A stretch of DNA of 64,000 nucleotides, taken from the NCBI GenBank assembly GCA_023374025.1, contig SIJG01000061.1, forward strand, positions 415,853 through 479,852. Reading direction: 5' to 3'. How positions within the stretch are numbered: position 1 is the stretch's first letter; every line of letters begins with the position of its first letter. Positions 44,801-55,209 of this stretch are shown here, in pieces. The stretch is from Heterodera schachtii. Taxonomy: Eukaryota > Nematoda > Chromadorea > Rhabditida > Heteroderidae. A program made the position numbers and the translations under genes. The notes beneath the pieces are model-generated. The model was not told the origin of the DNA. It made no database searches and worked only from the letters and a program-made list of their open reading frames with translations.

Positions 44801-47075
44801 AGCTATTAGAATTTGATATGCATATTGTATTTTTTGTGTTTTTTATAATTATGAATATAAATCAGGTGGGTCTCAGTAAGAAATTAGCAACTTCAAAACA
44901 TGCTCAACTTTTCGCGATGGCTTCTTGTATGCATTATGTGCAACTCAAATATATAGCTTATGTTTAAATATATGAAAAGCAAAAAATAAATTACATATCC
45001 AAATAGGGTTTTGTCTGTATTTAACAAATTTTCATTGAAATTTAAATTGTTACAAAATAAATTTTCGTTTTATTCTGCTCAAAATCATATATAAAATCCA
45101 AAATCATTAATTTTTAATTAGCATATATTTATTATAAAGTCTTTAAAGATTATTGTGATAATTAATAGTAAAACAAATATTTATTCTATTGCTCAGCTCA
45201 ATTGACTTTCAAAAATTTGTTTCATTGTTTTTTCTTAATTTATCAATTTTAATTGATAAAACAGTTTTTGATTGAATATTAAATTTTATATTTTTATTAT
45301 AGATAATGCATTGACCACATGCTTGAAAGAATTGATGACTTGCGAAGTTTAAATAATTAAATAAAACAAATAAATATATTAAAAATTGCTAAGTATCAGA
45401 TTTACTCAGTGAATGCTGTTCTGTTGATCCTGCCTTTCGTTGCACTTAAATTTATTTTCGGACAAATTCTCACGAATTTCCTCGGTGTCAGGCAACAAAA
45501 AGAAAAAACAAATCATTTGTTTTAATTGATTAATAATATTTTTTGATTTTTTTCATAATTTAAATTTATATTTATTTTTGAAGAATAAAATTGGTATTTT
45601 TAATAAAATTAAAAAGATGTTTAATTACCTAATAAAAGGTGTTTTTGCTTACTTGTGGAAATCATCCTCTCTGTTCCATCGAGCTTCGATTTAATAATTA
45701 ATTTTTAGTTTAAAAATTCTATTTAATCAAAAGAAACATTAAAATATTTATATTATAATTTTATAATCAAACAAGTTTTTTGATTTAATTTTAAGTGTTT
45801 TGCTACCGAAAAAAGCATTAATTTAAAAAATTTTAAAAGTAAAATAGAATTCCATTAAAGGCATTCAAAACAGTTATTCATATTATTCGATAAATAAAAT
45901 AAATGATTTCTTTTGATTTTTTTTATCTAGTTGCCTAATTATTACTTCTATATAAATTCTTTTATAAATTAAATTGACTTTATTCTATTCTAATCTCAAT
46001 TGTTTCAAGGAAGTTGATTTAATGAACTTTTAATTACATAGAATGTGGTTTAATTATCGATCTATGGTCCCCTTAAGTTTAGTGATTGGTACCTTTATAA
46101 AAATTTATATTTATATTAGGTTAGCATAACTTATACAAACCTTTTATTGATTATATAGTTAATTACTTAAAGTTGACTTTAATTTTTGTTTATAATATTT
46201 TTCATTTTTGGTTATAAATTTCTTGAGTTTATGGCATAAATCACGAATCGTACTCACATGGCGATTACAATACCGCTCGGTGTTTGTGCCAAAGAGACAA
46301 TACGCTTAATTCCTTTACAATAATCAAATTTTTCACATATTGCGGAATATTTTCACATTTCGATCATTTTTACAACAATTAATTCATTTTACACGTTATG
46401 AAAAGATATTAAAGTATGAATTACCAATTGAATTATTTATTCTTCGAATGAAAAAAACGCGTTTTCCTACGATTTTATGAAAGTAACTAGGTATTATTAT
46501 TATTTTAATTCCAAGTTTTTATGCTTTAAAAACGATATTTTAGTTGGTTTATTTAATTTCTAATTAAAATTCACTAAAACCAACACAATAAGAACAACTA
46601 TTAAATAACAGTGAATAAAAATAAATTTATAGCTTATATCATGTATAAATAATAAATAAACGAATGAATATATAAATACTTACTACTGTTTTCTTAATTA
46701 TCTTTCATAATTACAAAAAAATACCAAAAAATACATTTAATTATAATTTTAATTCTAAATAGAATTTCTTATAAAAAATGTTATATCAAAAAGGAAACTT
46801 ATTTTTATTACATTAATATTTCTTTGTTTATCATTTAAAATCATTAAAAAGTTATGATTATATTTTTAGAAGCAAAATAAAATAGAAGATATTTTATTTC
46901 CAGTTTCTTTATTATATAATTGTCAACCTGCACTTACCGTGTTCCATTGCAATTTATTCAAGTTGATTGTAAAAATGTAAAAGTTCATAGCAATCATTAT
47001 TATATTACTGAGTTTTACATATATTATTACATTTCTAAATGCTATAAAAATTTCATGCGTTGGATTTTCTAAAAT
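38900..47075. other. 8-kb gene desert in strand-biased A/T blocks
   Basis: Plus strand is T-rich at about 39.0-41.9 kb, A-rich at about 41.95-44.25 kb, then T-rich to about 47 kb. No intact gene was found. Isolated GC-richer patches occur at 41938-41992, 45415-45492 and 46250-46315. T-rich stretches are typical of sense-strand introns in nematodes, so parts could be introns of the plus-strand acyl-CoA synthetase locus, but this is inference. Confidence 0.5.
46262..46312 (-). other. Possible isolated coding exon
   Basis: Minus strand: acceptor-like TATTGTAAAG, then GIKRIVSLAQTPSGIVIA, then the strong donor GTGAGTACG. A well-formed 17-18-codon exon-like unit inside the desert. No family recognised and no partner exon found. 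Confidence 0.25.
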
Positions 47076-47079
47076 TAAG

Positions 47080-48469
47080 AATTGCCAATCGGCCGGTGAC
47101 AAAGTGTTCTCTACCGGCGATGTGATCCACTGGGATCACCTCGGATACCTTTACTTTAAAGCTGGAAATTTTCGGAATTATTAACTTTTTTAATAAACTA
47201 ATTGTTCAGAAACTAAGAATTAAAATTTTTATTAGACTGAAGTACCAATTAAAATTATAAATGTTCTTTTATTATAATTTCTACTTGTTTTTGCTTTTCC
47301 ATGTTCGCCAATGTGTTATTCGCAACGTAAATTATAACTTCAAAAATTCATTTCCAAAAACAGTTAAAATGATAATGAGTATAAAAATGACTAATTTAAT
47401 TGGTTCATTTAAGCTAATATTTTCTATATATTTTTTAATTTCTTAATTGTTTAATTTTACCTGATTTGCTTCAACTCCAAATGAGTTGTCCACACTGAAT
47501 TTGCTTTGAATAACAGAAAAATATTAAAAAAAAAGAAACAAGAAAAATCTTTTTTAAATTAAAGGTGAAGGGCGTCTTGCAACCGTTGGTTGCCATTCTT
47601 GACGCGACTATGTACGGTGTGGAAGTGCCTGGCCGTGATGGACGGCGGGAATGATACTGACATTGGTGGAGGGCCCAGATGTTGAGATGAGTGGGATATG
47701 GTAGTGATATTTAATATTTATTAGATAGATTATTATAAAACCATTTTTGTTTTTTTAATTCTAACGTTATGCCAGGCACTCATTGACCAACTGTCCGCCC
47801 GTCTCAATGACCATTTGGCATTGTACGCTGTGCCGGTGTTCATGCGCATCTGTGATCAGGTGGACCGGACCGGCACGTTTAAACTGAAGAAAACCGTTCT
47901 ACAACTAGAATGGCGACAAAAGAGTGCTCAATAAGACAAATAAAAAGAAATTATGCAAATTTTAACCAAATCCGGGTCATTTTATAAATTTTCTCTGATG
48001 GAAAAACACCAAAAATTTATTTATAAATTTACTCAAAAAACGGAATTTTATATTTTCTCATTATATTTTTTCTTATGTCAATATTTGCTCTTTGCTTGCA
48101 TTTGTAAGTTTCCGAGAATTAAAGCTTTCGTTTGTTACCAAGAATATATGCATTGGCCGATTAAGAAAAAAGAAATGCTTGACAAATTATTTATTTAAAA
48201 TAACTTTAAATTAAAAAAATATTATTGAAAGTATTAAAGAATTTTTTGATTTCCATAAAGCACAAAAAAAGTATTGCGCATATTCATTAAAACTTAAATT
48301 CCAAATGAACTCCAAACTTTTAATTGAATAAATTTAATTTAGGCGGGCCGCAAAAAGTACGTACGAGCCGCTGACTAGAGAAATGCAGTCGCGCATCGAT
48401 AATGGCACGTACTTCAATTTGATGCCGATTATTGGCTGGCATTTTCCGATCAGTGGTGGCGGTGTTTGA
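47080..48469 (+). pseudogene. Fatty-acid transport protein / very-long-chain acyl-CoA synthetase (SLC27-like), 3' half, decayed
   Basis: Four exon pieces match the C-terminal half of SLC27/FATP adenylate-forming enzymes, which activate long-chain fatty acids to acyl-CoA. Piece 1 (47080-47162): FSTGDVIHWDHLGYLYFK. Piece 2 (47565-47655): GVLQPLVAILDATMYGVEVP then GRDGR, with the typical YGVEVPGxDGR; a shifted frame continues LVEGPDVEM to about 47690. Piece 3 (47776-47935, acceptor TGCCAG): ALIDQLSARLNDHLALYAVP then VFMRICDQVDRTGTFKLKKT, the hallmark RTGTFKLKK. Piece 4 (48343-48469, acceptor TTAATTTAG): YEPLTREMQSRIDNGTYFNL, stop TGA. The block normally encoding DRxGDTFRWKGENVSTTEVE between pieces 1 and 2 is destroyed, and piece 2 has an indel. 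Coding DNA is strikingly GC-rich against its introns. The N-terminal AMP-binding half was not found upstream. Confidence 0.8.
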
Positions 48470-49480
48470 TGATTCAAAAACTCTGATCAATGATTAATTA
48501 CACTGATCAAAATAACATTATGTTTAATTGAAAATAACATTTTCACTTAACAATTTAATTTTAAAACCTAACCTTCCATTTAATCTTTTTCCTCGCAATT
48601 TTTTACGCTGCTCAATGAATTTTGTGTGGACAACAAAGAGCAAAACCAATTTGCCATAATTGTATGCCTAATTCATTCATATACAATATAAATAAATTAT
48701 GATTTGTTTTTAGCTAGAAATTTTGATGGATTTACTAGGGTTATAAATTTTAAAAAGTGAACAATTTATTATTGATGAGAGAATTTTGTGTACATTAAAT
48801 TTATTTAGTCAGGTAAAAAATTTATTTTACGAAAGTGCAAGGAAAAAACTTAGAAAAAAGATTAATGAATTTTTCTGCTCACTTATTTCAAATTTACAAT
48901 TAGCACGATACAAATGCATAAAGGGGGGGGGGAGACATTTAAGAATGGAAAAGATGAAAACGACAAAGACAAACGCTGGCAAATGGTAATTAATGAACGA
49001 GCCAAATAAAATTTAGAAAGGAAACGATGGAACGGACATGCCCATAAAAGGAGTTTTTTAGACTTTTTGTAAATAAAATTTGAGTTTACCTAATAAAAAA
49101 TCCTAAAATCTGAATCTCAAAATGCCTTTTCCTCATTTCCTTTTTCCCTTTCGCCTTTTTACCATTTTTAAAAATTTATGCTCAAATTATGAAAATAATT
49201 CAAAAAATCCATCATTCGCCGTCACCAAGGGCGGTAAATGTTTCTGCACTGCTGCACTGTGTAAGAACAGCTCATGCGGTCCACCTTCTTGACAAAAAAA
49301 TAAAACAAATTTTTTGTTTTTTTGCCATAAATTTTCTTAAAACTAAAAAATTTAAATTTCCTTAGAATTAATTTTAATAAATATTAGGAAATTTAAAAAT
49401 ATCTATATGCATTTTAAGAAACAAATAGATATTGAAAATAATATTTTAAAAATAAATTTAAAAGCAAAATTATAATTATT
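48470..49480. other. Intergenic DNA
   Basis: Contains a short poly-G tract (about 48922-48931) and a GC-richer patch at 49210-49295. No gene called. Confidence 0.5.
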
Positions 49481-49486
49481 ATTGTG

Positions 49487-49750
49487 TTACATAATTTTAA
49501 CCTCTAAAAATTGCTGCTTACTTTTTCCATTCAGTTTGATGAGATGAAATTCTTCGCTCTGGGCTTTTTGCTTAGTGCCAACGATTTTGATCACGAATAA
49601 AAAAATTACAGACATGGCTACAATTAGGATGACGATTAATTTGAGCATGAAGATGACGTTATTGTTGTTTTTAATGTTGTCTTGAAGATTATTTTTGTCT
49701 AATAATTCGTTAATTAAATCAAGCATTTTAATGTGATAACTTTGATTCAT
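49487..49750 (-). CDS. Small single-pass membrane protein, hypothetical
   Basis: 87 codons from ATG 49748-49750 to TAA. Residues about 1-30 are polar (LDLINELLDKNNLQDNIKNN); residues about 33-57 form one strong transmembrane segment (MLKLIVILIVAMSVIFLFVI); the tail is short and charged (GTKQKAQSEEFHLIKLNGKS). No signal peptide. Single exon with a good hydrophobicity pattern, so a real small gene is plausible, but no homologue is recognised. Confidence 0.45.
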   Translation of the reverse strand: MNQSYHIKMLDLINELLDKNNLQDNIKNNNNVIFMLKLIVILIVAMSVIFLFVIKIVGTKQKAQSEEFHLIKLNGKSKQQFLEVKIM

Positions 49751-51205
49751 TTTAATTTATGAAGTTAGGGTACGGAATAGCAGTTTTGTAAATGCGATAA
49801 TACTAAGCAATTAATTATAATAAAAAATAAATGAGCAATTAATTCTGTGCTCGATCTTTTGTAAAAACTGTCAAATGGGAGTTTTTTAATAATATTCTGC
49901 GTCTGTAATCAAAAGTCGATTAATCACACATAGCAGGCAAAAAGCTATATAGGCATAAATGATTAAAGAGATGAGAAAATTAAATTAAATATTTTATTTT
50001 TTAAAGTAAATTAAAATTAAACAAAATTAAAATTATTCAAAACCAAGAAAAACAAAAGTTTCTTTTTGGCATTAATATTGATTCTACCAGTATAATTAGC
50101 TTTATCCCACCTTTATCTGAATGTTTATAATTTAATTTAAATATATATTTATAAATAAATAAATTTAATAATGTGAAAATCATTTTAGGCATTGATTTAT
50201 ATTGTATAGAAAAAGATTTGAAAATTTAAAGAATCTGACCAAAACCAAGGGTTGTCCTTTCATCTAAAACCTGTCATTTGTCTTGTTTCGATGACCAAAA
50301 TAACTTATTTTAGACATTTACATTTTTGGAAAAGGTTGGAAAAGGCAAATTTCAATTAGCAAAATAGAATGTGATCAATATTATGAATAGAAATTGTTTA
50401 TTAAATTTAAATGACTTTTTTTTACTGATTCTAAATTGCGGTCTGACATTTTACGGACAGCTATTCTGGTTTGAATTAAAGTGCCATTATATTTTTATAC
50501 GTTCCGTGACAAGCAGTTAAGTGCGAATGTAAATCTGAAAAGTATATATAAAACTTTCCTAAAAATTTCGTTTTCACGTCCGCTTGGGCTGCTAAAAACC
50601 GGTTAGTTAGGGGTGAGGGATCTGATAAATTTGTTCAATCAGCATTGAAATTTATAAATCCCCGAATTTTTCTTTTTCATGTTGTCATTTATAAAAATGT
50701 AATATTCAATTGGGATCTATATAGTTTTAAACAGCAAATTTTGGACAATTTTTGTGAAAAAGATATAAAAATTTATTTTTAAATTTTTTGTTTGTTCTGA
50801 ATATTAGTTGTGAGGTATGCCTTATATTGTTAACCTAAGGTGAATATGTAAACTTGAAAAAGACGTATATGAAGTATATCACTATTTTTTACCCATTTCC
50901 AGCCTTAAAATAATTAAGACATAAACTAATTAACATAAATTGCCAAAGCAAATTGTTTTGATTTTATTTATATTTTTTCCATGTTTTACCTGAAATAAAC
51001 TCATTCCCAAATGAATTTGGAATTGGAGAGGGAAATGAGATTGATCACGCCAGGACCGCCTCATAAAAATGATTGGAATTCCTGAGTTTAAAAAAGGTTG
51101 ATTTTGATATTAATTATAAAACGTTAACTTTCAAAAAATGTATAAAAATTTAAACATCGGAGGATTATAACAGTGTTATAAGAAAGATCCTTCTCTCATA
51201 AATTT
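49751..51205. other. AT-rich intergenic DNA
   Basis: No gene or bounded element recognised. Confidence 0.55.
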
Positions 51206-51207
51206 AA

Positions 51208-51303
51208 ATCTTAATGGATTATCGGACTTAATATTTTAGGTAAATAAGTGATACTTTGTTTTATTAACATATAATAGGACCAATTCGATTCGAAATGGAT
51301 TAA
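51208..51303 (+). repeat. Direct repeat, copy 1 (partner 52130-52220)
   Basis: TTAATGGATTATCGGACTTA and AACATATAATAGGACCAATT followed by CGATTCGAAAT recur at 52130-52220 with a handful of substitutions. Copy 1 lies outside and copy 2 inside the inverted-arm element described next. Confidence 0.8.
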
Positions 51304-51595
51304 TATCATAAATATAAAAAAATTCCAAGTATTTCTTGTTGCAAAATTCTGAAATAAAATAAATAAAAATAATAGTCAATTTTATTTTTTAAATGTAGCA
51401 TTAATTAAAATTGCTAAAATCGCAAGAATAGATAGTAATATTTGCTTTTTTCGTACGCGGAATTTTAAAATTACAAGACAGCGCCTACCCCGGCGTCCCA
51501 AGCCAGCCCCGCTGCCTCCTATGTGCTGTGAGCCCCAGCATCCCCAGCATAGGAAAGGGAGGATAGAAAATATCACTGAGGGATCCGCTGAAAGG

Positions 51596-51666
51596 GCACC
51601 TGTAGCTCAATTGGTAAGAGCTCAGCACGGTATGCTGCGGTTGCAGGTTCGAGTCCTGTCGGGTGC
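51596..51666 (+). tRNA. tRNA-like unit, copy 1 (anticodon unclear)
   Basis: 71 nt. The acceptor arms GCACCTG/CGGGTGC pair over 7 bp (one G-T), the D arm GCTC/GAGC pairs, and the T arm GCAGG-TTCGAGT-CCTGT pairs with a canonical T loop. The A box TAGCTCAATTGG and B box GGTTCGAGTCC are perfect. The anticodon arm is odd: CAGCA/TGCTG encloses only 5 nt (CGGTA), so no normal 7-nt anticodon loop forms. It is preceded by a GC-rich block shared with copy 2, pointing to a tRNA-derived repeat with intact Pol III promoter, not a working tRNA. Confidence 0.6.
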
Positions 51667-51898
51667 TTAACTTTTTATGATCCCTCAGCTTCGTACGTGG
51701 CGCTCCTGGGTGGATCCTCTACATGCCCTAAGACCGCTAATACGCTCAGAGGAGGTATTATGTCTGCCGGTTGGTCAAGCGGCACGCGGACCGAGGGACC
51801 GGTCCTCCGTTGAGAGGGGGATGTACAGCGGACTGGTGCCTACCCCGGCGTCCCAAGCCAGCCCCGCTGCCTCGTATGTTGAGGAATCCGCTGAAAGG

Positions 51899-51969
51899 GC
51901 ACCTGTAGCTCAATTGGTAAAAGCTCAGCACGGTATGCTGCGGTTGCAGGTTCTAGTCCTGTCCGGTGC
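51899..51969 (+). tRNA. tRNA-like unit, copy 2 (degenerate)
   Basis: Same 71-nt unit as copy 1 with changes: D-arm GAGC to AAGC, B box GGTTCTAGTCC, and an acceptor mismatch (CCGGTGC). These weaken folding and the B box, so this copy is a pseudogene. Its conceptual translation gives APVAQLVKAQ, the familiar spurious protein made by reading tRNA genes; the 98-codon frame at 51677-51973 is therefore not a gene. Confidence 0.6.
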
Positions 51970-52129
51970 TTAAAATTTTATGATCCCTCTGCTTCGTACG
52001 TTACTTTATTAGTCAAATGTTAACGAGTTTTGCATGAATAATTTTATTAAAATAACAATCCGTTTTATTTTACTAGATGTGCATCAGTCAGTATCTTTTG
52101 GTTTTTATTGTGGATAATAAAATTTTAAA

Positions 52130-52220
52130 TATTAATGGATTATCGGACTTAGCATTTTAGGTAAATAAGTGACACTTTGCTTTATCAACATATAATAGGA
52201 CCAATTCGATTCGAAATAAA
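52130..52220 (+). repeat. Direct repeat, copy 2
   Basis: Homologous to 51208-51303 (see that entry), with GCATTTTAGGTAAATAAGTG in the middle. Confidence 0.8.
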
Positions 52221-52751
52221 AATCCGTAATTCCAAAAAGGCCGTAATTTGCGTCTCGTAACCCGTAATTAGGTCCAGCCCTGAGTATAATGTAATTATAA
52301 AATTACGCGGACGAAAAAAGCAAATATTCCTATCTATTCTTGCGATTTTAGCAATTTTAAATAATGCTACATTTAAAAAATAAAATTGCCGTGCGAAATA
52401 TTCAATGCCAGCGAACGATTTGCTGCTGAACACTTTCTTTTATTTCAACAAAATATTTGTTTTGCTGTTTTTGTTAAAATGTCTTTAAATCGGAGCAAAG
52501 TTTCTTTACCAATTCATTTTTCGTATAAACATTTATTTATTTAATGAGAAATTTATTAAAAAATTCAGGGAACCTTTCATATTTAAAATGCATTTTTCGA
52601 GTGATTCATTAATTTTCCGTGAGTCGTGATTGTGAAAACATTTTTCTGAATGATTTTTTAATTTAAATTTATTAACAAAAAACGGAATTTAATCGCTGGA
52701 AAAATAAACAAAAAAATATTTTAAAGAAATCAAATCATATATATAGGTAAA

Positions 52752-52845
52752 AGCTTTTTTTGCAGCGTGCTTTTTCCAAAAAATGTACAGGGGGCAGAAC
52801 TGATGGTGCCAATAGGCGCTGCCGGGAAAAAATTTTTCAGATTTC
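52752..52845 (+). repeat. Dispersed GC-hairpin repeat family, copy G
   Basis: TTTTTTTGCAGCGTGCTTTT, CCAAAAAATGTACAGGGGGC, then GATGGTGCCAATAGGCGCTG and CCGGGAAAAAATTTTT. All consensus blocks are present in forward order, so this is a full-length copy. It lies just 3' of the minus-strand SPRY fragment. Confidence 0.7.
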
Positions 52846-52924
52846 GAAACACCAAATAAAATATAGATCGTGCCCAGCAAAAATTGCATACTTAGCTTTC
52901 ATCATTTATTTTATCAGTTTCAGG

Positions 52925-53368
52925 TTATATCAGTTTTATAATATATAAACAAATTGCTTTATATTTCAAATTTATATACAAAATTCTCTTCACCAAAATG
53001 AATGTGTGCATGTCATTTTCATCCCCCAATGTCACGGTTGGGCCCAAATCATCCTCTTCTAGAAATAGGTCTACAGCTTCTAGAATAGATTTTATATTAA
53101 TTTAATTAATTTAATTTACAATTTCCTTACCAAATTCTTTCCCTTTTTTTGTGAATTCGCATCCGCCAACATCCGTTTCACCATAATTTTCCACACCATC
53201 TATTTTTTCGCCATTGATAAACAATGCGCCTTTTGACCAGTAGCCTATGCTGTTTTCGCAGTATCCGGGAAGCTCGCGAACCAAGCTTCCCTTTGGCGTA
53301 AACCCAATTCCGAACTCGCTTAATAGTTTTATGCTAAATATACTAGAATAGCAAAAAGGTTTTTTCAT
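52925..53368 (-). pseudogene. SPRY/B30.2 domain fragment
   Basis: Minus strand. First exon (53368-53132) reads SEFGIGFTPKGSLVREL, then NSIGYWSKGALFINGEKIDG and YGETDVGGCEFTKKGKEF: the SPRY core with the G-W/Y..DG..(I)NG and Y..GDVIGC-type strands. Donor TTTG|GTAAGG is canonical. The second exon (53079-52925, acceptor ATTCTAG) gives AVDLFLEEDDLGPTVTLGDE then NDMHTFILVKRIL and a stop, matching the C-terminal DL.PTV.LG strand of SPRY. The N-terminal third of the domain was not found upstream of 53368, and no signal peptide is visible. Tylenchids have many secreted and non-secreted SPRY proteins; this fragment cannot be assigned to either. A truncated copy is the best call. Confidence 0.65.
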
Positions 53369-53399
53369 AACCTAAAATTAATTGGGTTTTCAGTCATTT

Positions 53400-54310
53400 T
53401 TTATAATATTTACATATTTGACATTTTCAGTCAAGCGTAAGCTAAATACATAGGTGGTATGTTCCCTTACGGATGCATTTTAAGAAGACGTGCCTCAAAG
53501 TAATAAATCCATAAAAATCCGAGACGATCTTAGTTGAGCGTGAAGAGCAAAAAACTGAAATTAAATTTTCGGTTTTTTATTATATGAAAAACTATTTACA
53601 ATCATTTGTGCCTCTGTACTCTATTAAAAACTATTATGAAGAAAAAGAGATTAATGAGTTGAATTAATATTTAATTCATTAAATGCCATTATTATTTGAT
53701 GCTTCGATTGAAATTTTCACAGTTAAATAGAGCTAATTGTTTACCAACTTGGTGGTCCATTTTTCTTTTTCTTCTGACTATTTCCCATTATTTCATTTTA
53801 TTTTGTTTGTTTAGCCTTTTCAGTCGTTTTGACTGGGTCCTTAATTTATATGTTTTACAGAGTTCCACTAAAATATACTAAAACAAACGGACCAAAAAAT
53901 TCATTAATATCCTATGAAATTTAGCTTTTTCACGGCAAAATTGCTTTTCATTAAAATTATGTACTTAAAAAAGTTTTACAAGATCCTTTTTCAGTCACAA
54001 TTGTCAAACTGAATCTTGTAAAAAACTCAAATAGAGCTGCTGATTTTTTCTTTTTGGTCAGCTGATCAAATTTAGATTATAATTTGGGTTAAAATCATGA
54101 AAAGAAAATGAGACGAAGTTTAAAATAAAAAGAGTTAACAAATTTCAAAGAAATGTTGGCCTCCAATTGGATAGCCAATCTTTTTTCATTTAATTTAATT
54201 TTAAAAAAATGAAAGGAGGCTGAACCACAATAAGAGAAATTGACAAAATGTAAAAATGATAAATGATGAAAAATATTAAATTGCAAAAATAAATAAACGA
54301 TTGATTCCAC
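53400..54310. other. Intergenic DNA
   Basis: No gene or bounded element recognised. Confidence 0.5.
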
Positions 54311-54313
54311 TAA

Positions 54314-54606
54314 CAAAGGAAGGTCCCCAGGTGTCCGTGGGATTTCCGAATGAAATTTGGTGGGTGGATAGAGCACCCATGGGTTTTTGCCGAACGCACT
54401 ACCCTTACACCAATTGATGCTTGTAATGTAGCACAATAATTTTCTTTCTTTAATTGAAAAAAACTAAAAACTTTGGCACGTCATAACTCGGCACTCGGGC
54501 TCATTCCGCAAAAAATAAAATCACTTTTCTTAAGAACCCATGGGTGCTCTATCCACCCACCAAATTTTATTCGGAAATCCCACGGACACCTGGGGACCTT
54601 CCTTTG
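54314..54606. mobile_element. 293-bp MITE with ~75-bp perfect inverted ends and TAA duplication
   Basis: The left end CAAAGGAAGGTCCCCAGGTG then TCCGTGGGATTTCCGAAT and TTTGGTGGGTGGATAGAGCA is mirrored almost perfectly at the right end. TAA flanks both sides (54311-54313, 54607-54609). A 3-bp TAA/TWA duplication is the habit of PIF/Harbinger transposases, so a Harbinger-type MITE is likely. Overlapping open frames on both strands are artefacts. Confidence 0.85.
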
Positions 54607-54619
54607 TAAGCCAACTAGT

Positions 54620-54768
54620 AGTGATGCTCGAGAGTCTTGGTCTCGAGTCTCGACTCGAGTAAAGTCTCGGGTTTTTTTGGTCTCGGACTCAAGTCTCGGT
54701 CTCGGTTTTAAGTCTCGGTCTCCATTTTCGAGACTCGAGACCGAGACCGAGACTTTTTTACACCCCTA
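54620..54768. mobile_element. Foldback element built of AGTCTCGGTCTCG units
   Basis: The left end TAGTGATGCTCGAGAGTCTT and the right end GACTTTTTTACACCCCTA are imperfect inverted repeats; the interior is a minisatellite of (A)GTCTCGGTCTCG with both orientations. The TAGNGGTG-like ends resemble hAT termini, but no 8-bp duplication is seen. Confidence 0.6.
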
Positions 54769-54834
54769 ATAATTGTCTTTTGGTAAACTTCTATTTTGTT
54801 AATAAAAGTCGCAAAATTTGGTCGTTAGCAAATT

Positions 54835-54905
54835 GCACTAAAATTTTAAAACTTTTCCCGGCGGCGCCTATCAACACTGCCGCCCCCTCCCCCAAAAAAA
54901 TGGTG
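54835..54905 (-). repeat. Dispersed GC-hairpin repeat family, copy H
   Basis: TTTTCCCGGCGGCGCCTATC followed by AACACTGCCGCCCCCTCCCC, reverse orientation of the family core, with one hairpin arm altered. Confidence 0.65.
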
Positions 54906-55209
54906 TAAAAAAGTCAATCATGTGAAAAGGAAAAATGGATGGTAGCTTAAATAAGGAAAAAAGCAAAAAATTGTGAAAAAAAACCTTAAAAGATTGATTT
55001 TTAATAAATTTTCTTTAAAGACGATTCATTGAAAATTTTTTAATATTTAAGAAAAAAAATATTCTCATCAATGTCCAAAAATTAAAACCATTAAAAGTGA
55101 AATAAATTGGGCAAATCGATGAAAAGAAGGAAAAAAATTTTGCTTCAATAATTGATGCTGCTGCCTTTTTTTGTTCGTCCGTCGTTTTCCTTCGCGTCGT
55201 TTTGTATTG

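Larger units (their letters stand above)
51376..52385. mobile_element. ~1-kb element: AT-rich inverted arms around a GC-rich body with tRNA-like units
   Basis: Left arm 51376-51476 (CAATTTTATTTTTTAAATGT, AGCATT.., GCTAAAATCGCAAGAATAGA) is the reverse complement of the right arm at about 52287-52385. The body (51480-51990) is GC-rich against a ~25% G+C background and contains a duplicated block GCCTACCCCGGCGTCCCAAG then CCAGCCCCGCTGCCTC (51483 and 51839) plus two tRNA-like sequences. The whole resembles a composite of a duplicated tRNA-derived SINE-like unit inside a foldback element. Ends and target duplication are unproven. Confidence 0.6.

Noticed and set aside
45415..45520. Hydrophobic plus-strand frame NAVLLILPFVALKFIFGQIL, possibly an N-terminal exon of the FATP locus
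   Set aside because: FATP proteins do start with a hydrophobic segment, but there is no ATG, no AMP-binding core nearby and the reverse strand also reads open.
49206..49291. Short Cys-rich frame FAVTKGGKCFC..CKNSSCGPPS on the plus strand
   Set aside because: Attractive Cys pattern, but no start, no convincing acceptor and only ~28 codons; kept as a note only.
51677..51973. 98-codon frame ending in APVAQLVKAQ
   Set aside because: This is the standard false protein obtained by translating a tRNA; it overlaps the tRNA-like unit.
54095..54769. 113- and 98-codon frames
   Set aside because: They cover the Harbinger-type MITE and the AGTCTCGG foldback element; opposite strands both open.
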